Source: an uncultured Erysipelotrichaceae bacterium
GTDB taxonomy: Bacteria > Bacillota_I > Bacilli_A > RF39 > UBA660
DNA length: 46,118 nucleotides
Assembly: GCA_902800945.1 (NCBI GenBank)
Contig: CADCFX010000006.1
Location: 1 to 46,118 of the forward strand
Direction of reading: 5' to 3'
A program made the position numbers and the translations under genes. Below are positions 7,699-15,187 of this stretch, piece after piece. Under the pieces are notes generated by a model. The model did no database searches, was not told where the DNA came from, and worked only from the letters and a program-made list of their open reading frames with translations. Each line of letters begins with the position of its first letter. Position 1 is the first letter of the stretch.

Positions 7699-8293
7699 TG
7701 AAGCATACCTAAGACAGATTTCTAAACCAGTAAATATCAAAGACGATGATTTAGACCAAAATCTTTTGGCTTTAGAAAAATACTGTCAAGAAAACGACGT
7801 ATTAGCTATGGCTTCAGTTCAAATAGGAATACCCAAAAGAATTATATATTTAAAAAATACTAACCTGGAAATCGTAAATAAACTTCTAAGAAATAGTGCT
7901 ACCACCGAGGAGAAAAATCATAATGAGGCCAGAATACTTATTAATCCTGTTATTAAAAAGAGTGAAGGGCTAACAGAATATTGGGAAAACTGTGCTAGTT
8001 GTTTAGATAATATGGGATTAGTAAAAAGGCCTTATAAAATATGTATTGAATATCTAGATCCTAATGGAAAAATACACAAGGATACATTTAAAGGGTTTGA
8101 ATCAACTGTTTTATCCCATGAAATGGATCATCTAGACGGGATACTGCATATAGATATAGCTGATCAAATACTTAATATGCCGAGTGAAGAAAGAAAAGTA
8201 TTTAGACAAACCCATGATTATAAAATAATATCAACAGAAAGAAATTATGAAGATTTAATAAAAGAGCATAATAATAAGAAAAAAATATGCTAA
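7664..8293 (+). CDS. Divergent peptide deformylase-like metalloprotein
   Basis: The 209-residue protein carries all three deformylase motifs in altered form. Motif 1 is MASVQIG (Gln53), motif 2 is ENCASC in place of EGCLS (metal ligand Cys110), and motif 3 is HEMDHLDG (His152, Glu153, His156). The metal ligands and catalytic Glu are intact. The housekeeping enzyme removes formyl groups from new proteins. This one is longer than the usual 150-180 residues, with an insert at about 70-90 and a charged tail. The start at 7664 lies inside the upstream gene, with AGAGGAG ten bases before. A second, specialised deformylase in an accessory operon is the likeliest reading, for example one acting on a peptide or resisting an inhibitor. 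Confidence 0.75.
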   Translation: MKKTDLITIADNEAYLRQISKPVNIKDDDLDQNLLALEKYCQENDVLAMASVQIGIPKRIIYLKNTNLEIVNKLLRNSATTEEKNHNEARILINPVIKKSEGLTEYWENCASCLDNMGLVKRPYKICIEYLDPNGKIHKDTFKGFESTVLSHEMDHLDGILHIDIADQILNMPSEERKVFRQTHDYKIISTERNYEDLIKEHNNKKKIC

Positions 8294-8307
8294 GAGGAGA
8301 AATATAT

Positions 8308-9450
8308 ATGAATCAAATAATATATTTGGATAATAATGCAACTACAAAAGTATCTGAGGGTGTATTAAATAAAATGCTGCCATATCTAAAAGATGAATAT
8401 GGTAATCCAAGCAGCATTTACTCATTAGGAACAAAAATAAAAAAAGAATTAAATATAGCAAGAGAAAACATAGCTAGATTAATACATGCTGACAAGAATA
8501 ACATAATCTTTACTAGCTGCGGTAGTGAAAGTAATATTTCCGCTATAATGAGTTCCATAAGGCAATATCCAAATAAAAAGCATATAATTACCACTAAGGT
8601 AGAACATGCATCCATATTAGAATGTATGAAATATCTAGAATCTGACGGCTATAATATTACATACTTAAATGTAGATAAACACGGAAGATTAGACCTTAAA
8701 GAGCTAGAAAAAGCCATTACAAAAGATACTTGCTTAATATCAGTCATGATGGCTAATAACGAGATTGGTAATATATACCCAATTAAAGATATAGCTAAAA
8801 TAGCCCATAATAATAACATACTATTTCATTGCGATGCCGTTCAAGCTGTAGGTAAAATAAAGATAGATATTAATGAACTAGATGTCGATTTTTTATCTTT
8901 TTCGGGCCATAAGATAAATGCCCCCAAAGGAATAGGAGTATTATATATTAAAGACAGTAATAACTATACACCTTTAATCTTTGGTCACCAAGAAAAAAAC
9001 AGAAGAGGAGGAACCGAAAATGTTCCTTACATCATAGGGCTTGGAAAAGCTGCCGAAGAAATTCTAAATGACAATTATCAAAAAGAAAAAGGAATAGAAA
9101 AACTAAGAGATTATTTGGAAGAAGAAGTAAAGAAAAATATAGAAGACATTCACATATATGGTGATAAACAAAATAGAATACCTAATACTTCTAGTATAGC
9201 TTTTAAAGGAGTAAAAGCCGATGCCTTAATGCTAGTACTAGAATCTTTTAATATCTATGTATCAACAGGTTCTGCCTGTAACGCTGAAATAGCTTTACCA
9301 TCCCATGTCTTAACAGCTTGTAAAGCAAATTTAGAAGATTATAGTCCCATCAGAATAAGTTTAGGTACATATACTACAAAAGAAGAAATAGATGAGTTTA
9401 TAAAAAGACTAATAGGTATAATAAAAATGATGAGAAAGGATATTAAATAA
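8308..9450 (+). CDS. Cysteine desulfurase (NifS/IscS family)
   Basis: This PLP enzyme of 380 residues takes sulfur from cysteine as a persulfide for Fe-S clusters or thio-modified tRNA. The N-terminus YLDNNATT is typical. His100 in VEHASI is the substrate-activating histidine, Lys202 in SGHKINAPKG binds PLP, and Cys324 in STGSACN carries the persulfide. A GSAC loop with a following NAEIALPSH segment resembles NifS/IscS rather than SufS. The start at 8308 has AAGAGGAG before it; an in-frame ATG at 8287 lies in the upstream gene and lacks a ribosome site. No IscU is adjacent. A ferredoxin-like protein lies 1.3 kb downstream in the same run and could be a client. Confidence 0.9.
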   Translation: MNQIIYLDNNATTKVSEGVLNKMLPYLKDEYGNPSSIYSLGTKIKKELNIARENIARLIHADKNNIIFTSCGSESNISAIMSSIRQYPNKKHIITTKVEHASILECMKYLESDGYNITYLNVDKHGRLDLKELEKAITKDTCLISVMMANNEIGNIYPIKDIAKIAHNNNILFHCDAVQAVGKIKIDINELDVDFLSFSGHKINAPKGIGVLYIKDSNNYTPLIFGHQEKNRRGGTENVPYIIGLGKAAEEILNDNYQKEKGIEKLRDYLEEEVKKNIEDIHIYGDKQNRIPNTSSIAFKGVKADALMLVLESFNIYVSTGSACNAEIALPSHVLTACKANLEDYSPIRISLGTYTTKEEIDEFIKRLIGIIKMMRKDIK

Positions 9451-9489
9451 TATGAGCAATATAGAAAACCCAAGTAGTAATCTGTTTAG

Positions 9490-9954
9490 ATGACAATATT
9501 AAATCAATCATGGAAGGATACCTATGGTGAATATATAACCTATGAACACATAGACGATGAGTTTAATATAGATAAACTAATTAAAGGCTTTGGAGAATAC
9601 ATAGCTAATCCGGACTATGATTTATATATGATATCTAAAGATGGGAAAAACATCGGCATATTAGAGCTGGGTCATTATGACGAACAATATAAAGATGATA
9701 TGTCTGGTGTCGGAGAAATAAGAACCCTTCATATCAAAAAGGAATATCATAATCAAGGCATAGGTAGCACAGCTTTCAGCTATGCAGAAAAAAAACTTAT
9801 AAAAAGAGGCTATACAACCATTTGTCTATGGGTAAAAAAACAAAATACAAAAGCGATAGATATGTATAAAAGAAGAGGTTATAGAATAACTTCTCATACT
9901 TGCGAGAACCCTTCAGACGGAGCACCTTCCATGATAATGGAAAAAGTGCTATAA
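9490..9954 (+). CDS. GNAT-family N-acetyltransferase, short N-terminus
   Basis: The 154-residue protein has the GNAT core: ISKDGKNIGILELG (beta strands 2-3), IRTLHIKKEYHNQGIGS (strand 4 and acetyl-CoA loop, with His where Arg/Gln usually stands) and IDMYKRRGYRI near the end. It begins at LNQSWKDTY, which in relatives is preceded by about 15-20 residues forming the first strand. A stop codon lies directly before the ATG, so that part is missing unless translation begins elsewhere. A 13-codon ORF (9452-9493, starting MSNIENP) ends over this ATG and could couple translation. The substrate is unknown. Confidence 0.7.
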   Translation: MTILNQSWKDTYGEYITYEHIDDEFNIDKLIKGFGEYIANPDYDLYMISKDGKNIGILELGHYDEQYKDDMSGVGEIRTLHIKKEYHNQGIGSTAFSYAEKKLIKRGYTTICLWVKKQNTKAIDMYKRRGYRITSHTCENPSDGAPSMIMEKVL

Positions 9955-10001
9955 TTACTTCAATTAGAAAAAGGCATAAATATGCTAAGGAGTGTGAACA
10001 A

Positions 10002-10721
10002 ATGAAAACTTTTGAAGAAATGTGGGAAGACTTAAAACCATACTTAAGTTGTGAAAAAGGATTAGATGAAGGATATTACGACGGAAAGTATACAAGATAC
10101 TTTGCTAGATATTGTAAACATATAGTAGGTGTTGATGTATCTCAAGAGTTTTACGAAATTGCCAAAGAGAATCTAAAAGATTTAGATAATGTCGAACTAA
10201 AAGTGATGGATGCTTTAAAAGTAGATTATCCGGATAAATATTTTGACGTAATACTATGTACTAGCTTTCACGAATTTGATTTAAGTGGTAAAGAAGAATT
10301 CAAAATGGACCTAGATTTGAAAAGAAGAATACTTAACGAAATGTCCAGATTAAGTGATACTATAGTATTTGCTGAAATAGACCCAGACAATCTATCTGCG
10401 GAGTTATATAAAGTCTTTAATCCAATTGAAGAACACGGGATTAGAACTCAAAAATCAAATGAACTAATCGATCAGGTATTAAAAGAAAATGGTTATAAAC
10501 TAATACTATGTGATAGAGCTGTTGATAAAATATCATACAATTCTCGAGAAGAATTTAAAGAAGACATGTTAGCTTGGTGGGCCGAAGTACATGTACCAGA
10601 AACAGAAGAAGAAAAACAAGAAATGCTAAAGAAGATAGAGGATATTCTTGAATCTAGAAAATTCTTAACGAATTTATGTTTTGATGACGTGTTTAGATAC
10701 ACGGTTTATAAAAGAGGTTAA
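10002..10721 (+). CDS. Class I SAM-dependent methyltransferase
   Basis: AAGGAG (9987-9992) supports the ATG at 10002, giving 239 residues. The Rossmann motif I is degenerate, GLDEGYYDGKYT (20-31), where relatives have LDxGCGTG. The following strand IVGVDVS (41-47), the strand KYFDVILCTSFHEF (79-92) and a downstream helix-strand pattern are standard for this fold. The C-terminal third is charged and helical. The substrate is unknown. It is three bases ahead of the ferredoxin-like gene and surely shares its transcript. The altered glycine loop could weaken SAM binding, so a non-catalytic role is an alternative. Confidence 0.65.
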   Translation: MKTFEEMWEDLKPYLSCEKGLDEGYYDGKYTRYFARYCKHIVGVDVSQEFYEIAKENLKDLDNVELKVMDALKVDYPDKYFDVILCTSFHEFDLSGKEEFKMDLDLKRRILNEMSRLSDTIVFAEIDPDNLSAELYKVFNPIEEHGIRTQKSNELIDQVLKENGYKLILCDRAVDKISYNSREEFKEDMLAWWAEVHVPETEEEKQEMLKKIEDILESRKFLTNLCFDDVFRYTVYKRG

Positions 10722-10724
10722 TAT

Positions 10725-11327
10725 ATGGCTGTTTTAAGAAACTATAAAATATGTGATAATGCAAAAGAATGTGGGGGTATTGCCGCATGTCCTACAGGAG
10801 CATTATCATGGGACGAAGAAAAAGAAACAATAGTAATAGATAATAAAAAATGTGTTAGTTGTGGTGCGTGTGAAAATAGTTGCCCAATTGGGGCCCTTAG
10901 AGTAGCTTATACTGACGAAGAATATGAAAGAATTAATGAGGAAATAGAAAAAGATCCCAGAACAATAAAAGACTTATTTGTAGATCGATATGGTGCAGAG
11001 CCATTGTCAGAATTTTTCATGATTAATGCTGACGAAATAGAAACAAAAGTTAGCGAAGGAATAACGATAGTTGAATGTTATGAAGAAGAAACCATACAAT
11101 GCCTAATAAAATCTATTCCTATAAAAGAAATAACAGCTACAATGCCAAAAGATACCCAGTTCTTCAAGACAGAAGCCACAGATGAAATAAAAGAAAAATA
11201 TGATATTACCATTCTGCCTTCTTTGTTATTGTTTAAGAATAAAGAATATTTAGGAAAAGTTGAAGGCTATTACCAAGTTGACCAACAAGAAGAACTAATC
11301 GCTAAAATAAAAGAAATAATTAGCTAA
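10725..11327 (+). CDS. Ferredoxin domain fused to thioredoxin-like domain
   Basis: Residues 1-62 form a dicluster ferredoxin with seven cysteines: C10, C16, C22-Pro, then CVSCGACENSCP (C43, C46, C49, C53). The spacing matches seven-iron ferredoxins, in which C10, C16 and C53 would hold a [3Fe-4S] cluster and C22, C43, C46 and C49 a [4Fe-4S] cluster; that is inference from spacing. Residues 110-200 look like a thioredoxin fold with a cis-proline segment ITILPSLLLFKN, but there is no CxxC, only C118 and C126. An electron-transfer or cluster-relay protein is likely. It is the last gene of the run before a strong terminator. Confidence 0.75.
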   Translation: MAVLRNYKICDNAKECGGIAACPTGALSWDEEKETIVIDNKKCVSCGACENSCPIGALRVAYTDEEYERINEEIEKDPRTIKDLFVDRYGAEPLSEFFMINADEIETKVSEGITIVECYEEETIQCLIKSIPIKEITATMPKDTQFFKTEATDEIKEKYDITILPSLLLFKNKEYLGKVEGYYQVDQQEELIAKIKEIIS

Positions 11328-11345
11328 TTACTATCTAATACTAAG

Positions 11346-11380
11346 AAAAAGGATAATGATTTCATTATTCTTTTATTTTT
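11346..11380 (+). terminator. Terminator of the accessory operon
   Basis: AAAAGGATAATGA (11347-11359) and TCATTATTCTTTT (11362-11374) form a 13-bp stem with one G-U pair or mismatch near the base, followed by a T-rich tract. Confidence 0.85.
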
Positions 11381-11388
11381 CTCTTCTT

Positions 11389-11417
11389 TTGACAAGAAAA
11401 CAAAATATTGTTACACT
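11389..11417 (+). promoter_or_regulatory. Promoter of flippase-like gene
   Basis: A perfect TTGACA, 17 bases, TACACT. It lies 27 bases upstream of the ATG at 11444. Confidence 0.7.
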
Positions 11418-11443
11418 TATAAATATATAAAAGAGGGATAAAA

Positions 11444-12541
11444 ATGGTAAAGAAAATAACAAATCTTAGAAAAAAAATAAACATAAAAATGATTAGGAAT
11501 ATTATTCTATTTCTTGGCTTAATAGCATTAACTTATTGGCTAATATTCAAAGATCAAGATATGGGGGAATTATATAAACTGATTAAATCTACTAATAAGA
11601 TTTATCTTATATTAGGAGCACTAGTAATGTTTATGTACTATGTCATGGAAGCATTTAACATTAAATGCTTGCTTAAAGTATTTGGAGATAAAGCATCATT
11701 ATTTAGCTCCTTAAAATATACATTTATTGGTTTTTTCTTTAGCGCTATAACTCCTGCTGCTACTGGAGGACAACCGATAGAAATCTATTATATGAATAAA
11801 GATAATCATTCTGGTCCCAATTCTACCCTAATTATGCTAATACAGTTATGTGGATTCCAAATATCAACCATATTACTAGGTATTATCTGCGCTATTATTA
11901 ATCATAATATTTTTACTGGCGGATTATTTTGGTTATTCTTGCTAGGACTAACTATAAATGGTTTGGCTTTATTCATTATGTTGGTATGCATTTTTTCTAA
12001 AGAGACTTCAAAAAAAATAATTAACATCTTTCTTAAGTTAATGAAAAAACTAAAAGTGAAAAAATTAGAAGAAAAGAAAAAAGATATTTATAACGGACTA
12101 GAAAAATATAATGAAAGTGCTATCTTTATAAAGAATAATAGATTAGAATTCATTAAAGCTATTTCCAGGGTGTTTATCCAAATAGTATTCTATTATTCAG
12201 TTCCATTCTTTGTTTATAAATCATTCGGCTTAAGCGGTTATAACTATATTCAGATATTTATGATGCAAGCCGTATTATATACGACAGTATCATCACTGCC
12301 TTTACCGGGAGCTATCGGCATCAGCGAAACAATATTTTTAAAAATCTTTAAACCTGTATTTGGCAAAAAGCTAATAAGCGGATCAATGTTGCTGAGTAGG
12401 GGAATTACTTTCTATCTATATGTTATAGTTAGTTTAATAGTTGTAATTATTACAGCAATTAAAACAAAAGATATCATAAGTGAGATAGATAAAAAAGCAG
12501 TTAAATATGATGTGGCTACTTCAAATAACAAAAGCCAGTAA
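11444..12541 (+). CDS. Flippase-like membrane protein (LPG synthase TM / UPF0104 family)
   Basis: The 365-residue protein has about eight membrane helices. It carries the two signature segments of the lysylphosphatidylglycerol-synthase transmembrane family: FFSAITPAATGGQPIEIYY (about 97-115) and SSLPLPGAIGISE (about 285-297). The soluble aminoacyl-transferase domain of MprF is absent, so it cannot make lysyl-PG alone; a lipid flippase or glycolipid-associated role is the usual inference. A basic loop lies at about 195-230. It has its own promoter and a strong terminator and is therefore monocistronic. Confidence 0.8.
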   Translation: MVKKITNLRKKINIKMIRNIILFLGLIALTYWLIFKDQDMGELYKLIKSTNKIYLILGALVMFMYYVMEAFNIKCLLKVFGDKASLFSSLKYTFIGFFFSAITPAATGGQPIEIYYMNKDNHSGPNSTLIMLIQLCGFQISTILLGIICAIINHNIFTGGLFWLFLLGLTINGLALFIMLVCIFSKETSKKIINIFLKLMKKLKVKKLEEKKKDIYNGLEKYNESAIFIKNNRLEFIKAISRVFIQIVFYYSVPFFVYKSFGLSGYNYIQIFMMQAVLYTTVSSLPLPGAIGISETIFLKIFKPVFGKKLISGSMLLSRGITFYLYVIVSLIVVIITAIKTKDIISEIDKKAVKYDVATSNNKSQ

Positions 12542-12570
12542 TACGTATAATTATTACTTGCTTTTGTTAT
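12528..12570 (+). terminator. Terminator of flippase-like gene
   Basis: ACAAAAGC (12528-12535) and GCTTTTGT (12560-12567) form the outer stem, with AGTAATA/TATTACT inside it after a one-base mismatch. The stem includes the last codons and the stop. Confidence 0.7.
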
Positions 12571-12591
12571 ATACTCTATATATAGTCAAAA

Positions 12592-12626
12592 AAGAAAAAA
12601 ATCCAAAACAAATTGGATTTTTTTTA
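12592..12626 (-). terminator. Terminator of beta-helix protein gene (bidirectional)
   Basis: On the minus strand an AAATCCAA / TTGGATTT hairpin starts right after the stop codon and is followed by a T-rich tract. A-runs on the other side would let it work from both directions. Confidence 0.75.
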
Positions 12627-14867
12627 ATCACTTTCTAGATACTTTGATAGATACGTTTTGCTATCAACCAACTCGGTTCCGTCAATAAAATGAGAGTTAG
12701 TTTCTATACCTGTTACAGTACCATCAATAGCACCAGTAATACCCATTGTTATACCATCGTAATAGTTTAAAGTACCGACACTTACTATTCCATATGTCTC
12801 TCCTCTTATATTTGGAGAAAGAGTATCTATAGTTCCATCATTAGAACCGATATTTAATGTTCCTTCATTAGAAACGGCCTGCTGAGCAACTCCTATTATT
12901 GTCCCGCCTGTTATATTCATAGTTCCATTTCGTAAGTTTTGAACTGTGGCCCTTGCTAATGATGATTCATTTCCACTAGGGGATCCTGTTGTAGTTGAAC
13001 TTAAATAAGCACTGCCAGAAATATCCACAATTCCACCAGCTCTATTATATATTACTTGTCTTGTACCAGTAGATGTAAGATTACCTCCGGTAATTATTAC
13101 TCTACCACCATTATAATTGTTAATTAAAGCTGTATCGGCATTTGTAGTAATATTACCATTTTTAATTTTAACTGTCCCATAATTAGTTATTACAGCGTTA
13201 TTACCAAAGTTACTAATTGTATAACTACCTATATCCAATTCTACTTTTTTAGAAGAAATAATATTGACATTTTCTGTGATATCTCTAACTATCATAATAG
13301 TGGTTTCGGTATTATTAGGAACGTTATTAATTGCTTCTTGTAGAGTGTTATAAGGAACACCATTAATTTGAGCTACCATTACCTGTGTCCAATGAGCATA
13401 GAATGTAATATCACCATTAACAATGGTACTGTCATCTATTTTTGTTCCGCCATTAGCTTCAGTATACCATCCGTCGAAATAATGGCCTGAATATGTAGGA
13501 AGCGGAAGTGTACCAACTTGATAACCATTTGGAACATCTCTTGTTGTTTCGTTAACAACTCCTCCGTTTGGATCGAATGTAACTGTATCTATAATAGCTA
13601 AGAATAAAGTTTTATAGACAGTGCCGTTTATATTTTCTGTAGAATTAAAGAAAACATAATCATCTTCTTTATCTACTATCTTATTAACATTATTAACCGC
13701 AGCGGTTTTACCCTTTAAAACACCATCATAAAAATTAAAATCAGTTGTACTATTAATTCCATAAGTATTCCCCCGAATTGATATTGCCTCATTATCAGGA
13801 GCACCATCTTTTATTCCAATAGTTAATGTTCCAGCATTTGTTACCCCATTTTGCCTTGACGCTATAATAGTGGCTCCGGTTATAGTAAGAGTTCCTCCAG
13901 CAAGATTTTGAACAGCAGATCTATCGGAACTGGTATTGCTCAAATATGAACCATTCCTTATAATCGCTGTTCCACCATTATTATAGAGTGCTTGCTTCCC
14001 TCCGGTAACCACAATCCTTGCCCCGTCGATATCGATCATTGCCCCAGATTCATTATTTATCGCTCCATTACCAACAGAATTAGAGTTAATTTCGCCGTTT
14101 ATAAGTTTGATACTTCCATGGTTTATTATTACATTAGTATTTTCATCGTTGTGCCAAACTTTCTCGCCTAAATCAAATACTATATTCTGAAGAGCAGCCA
14201 CCTCAACAGCTTCTGTAGCATCTTTTAATAATAGTATTGTCGTTTCAGTATTATCCTTTGGAACAGCTGCAATAGCTTCCTGAATGGTTTCGTAATACGT
14301 ATTGCCTATTCGAGCCACATAAGCTGAATCATAGAACTTAAAATTAATATAAGAATTTAATACTCTATTATTAATAGTGGTTAAAGAATCAATATATTTG
14401 AAAGTAATCGTAATCTCAACATCCTCTTGAGGATCTAAAACATCCCCATTTTGTATACCGCTTACCACAAATTCTATATCTGTATTATCATATCCTGTTC
14501 CTGGAGAATAAACCGCATCATTATATATCGCCGGCAAAGAAGTATTATTCTTAATAGTGACTTTATATGTAATAGTAGATGATAAAGTATCTCCCAAAGT
14601 AATCGTACTATTCATTAAAGTTAAGTAAGGTTCTCTAATTATACAATCATTTTGATTAGCATTATTACTACTATCAAATACAATATTAGTTATTAATATA
14701 TCTTCTTCCATTTCAGCAGTAGCAGTACCATTAATATGTAAACTAACATTAGATACTTGAGCATAACCAATACCAAGTATAAGAATAGCAAATAGTATAA
14801 TTAAAAGTAATGACTTACTACCTAGTAAAGAAATATTTCCTTTTTTATTTATATTAGGCAAGTACAT
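12624..14867 (-). CDS. Surface protein with duplicated beta-helix module and InlB-type repeat
   Basis: The 747-residue protein starts with a signal or anchor (hydrophobic 19-36) and a beta-rich domain (about 37-180). Next comes a pectate-lyase-like beta-helix module (about 184-426). A Listeria-Bacteroides (InlB B-type) repeat follows at about 427-494, with FDPNGG, GHYFDGWYTE and ITFYAHWTQ. A second copy of the beta-helix module (about 498-745) ends the protein. Both modules begin with a Tyr-rich (I/L)QEAI segment and continue with short Gly/Asn turns such as VQNLAGGTLTITGATII and VQNLRNGTMNITGGTII. No LPxTG or other C-terminal anchor is seen, so it is probably held by its N-terminal helix. 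Adhesion or glycan binding is the usual role of such proteins. AGGTGGTGG supports the start. Confidence 0.8.
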   Translation of the reverse strand: MYLPNINKKGNISLLGSKSLLLIILFAILILGIGYAQVSNVSLHINGTATAEMEEDILITNIVFDSSNNANQNDCIIREPYLTLMNSTITLGDTLSSTITYKVTIKNNTSLPAIYNDAVYSPGTGYDNTDIEFVVSGIQNGDVLDPQEDVEITITFKYIDSLTTINNRVLNSYINFKFYDSAYVARIGNTYYETIQEAIAAVPKDNTETTILLLKDATEAVEVAALQNIVFDLGEKVWHNDENTNVIINHGSIKLINGEINSNSVGNGAINNESGAMIDIDGARIVVTGGKQALYNNGGTAIIRNGSYLSNTSSDRSAVQNLAGGTLTITGATIIASRQNGVTNAGTLTIGIKDGAPDNEAISIRGNTYGINSTTDFNFYDGVLKGKTAAVNNVNKIVDKEDDYVFFNSTENINGTVYKTLFLAIIDTVTFDPNGGVVNETTRDVPNGYQVGTLPLPTYSGHYFDGWYTEANGGTKIDDSTIVNGDITFYAHWTQVMVAQINGVPYNTLQEAINNVPNNTETTIMIVRDITENVNIISSKKVELDIGSYTISNFGNNAVITNYGTVKIKNGNITTNADTALINNYNGGRVIITGGNLTSTGTRQVIYNRAGGIVDISGSAYLSSTTTGSPSGNESSLARATVQNLRNGTMNITGGTIIGVAQQAVSNEGTLNIGSNDGTIDTLSPNIRGETYGIVSVGTLNYYDGITMGITGAIDGTVTGIETNSHFIDGTELVDSKTYLSKYLESD

Positions 14868-14892
14868 AAACCACCACCTTACTATTATTACA

Positions 14893-14922
14893 ATTATACC
14901 CCAAATATTATTTCAATATCAA
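14893..14922 (-). promoter_or_regulatory. Promoter of beta-helix protein gene
   Basis: Reading the minus strand: TTGATA, 18 bases, TATAAT, about 26 bases before the ATG at 14867. Confidence 0.6.
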
Positions 14923-15025
14923 CATCATATAAAAATTTCTTAATTTCATCACTAAAATTTCACATTAAAGATTTACAATAAAAACACGAAAGGAGAGATA
15001 GGATAGAATAAATAATTTGTAAGAC

Positions 15026-15053
15026 TTGATAGAATGAATACTATATTTATTAT
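15026..15053 (+). promoter_or_regulatory. Candidate promoter of the prfB leader
   Basis: TTGATA, 16 bases, TATTAT. A transcript from here would begin near 15060. This is the only reasonable plus-strand promoter I see in the 320-base gap 14868-15187. Confidence 0.4.
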
Positions 15054-15059
15054 TAGTAA

Positions 15060-15163
15060 TTAAAGCCCTAAGGTGCTTAAAACCTTTTATACATGTAATT
15101 AACTATTAATAAATATCTTGATATATATAAGAAGAAAACATTTGAGTTCTCTTCTTTTTTTTG
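15060..15163 (+). ncRNA. Candidate attenuated leader RNA upstream of prfB
   Basis: The gap between the beta-helix gene and prfB holds no ORF but does hold structure. A small hairpin AAGCCC-TAA-GG-T-GCTT (about 15063-15078) is followed by AT-rich linker. A strong terminator (15129-15163) then ends only 25 bases before the prfB start. A terminator placed between a promoter and prfB, with no gene in front of it, would attenuate prfB or end a roughly 100-base small RNA. It matches no riboswitch or T-box consensus I know. An antiterminator is not obvious by eye. Confidence 0.35.
15129..15163 (+). terminator. Intrinsic terminator just upstream of prfB
   Basis: AAGAAGAAAAC pairs with GTTCTCTTCTT (one mismatch) around a six-base loop, followed by eight T. 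Confidence 0.7.
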
Positions 15164-15187
15164 ATATATTACCCTTGGGTGAAAACA

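Noticed and set aside
1..11400. Mobile element or prophage origin of the accessory region
   Set aside because: There are repeats but no transposase, integrase or phage gene, so mobility cannot be claimed.
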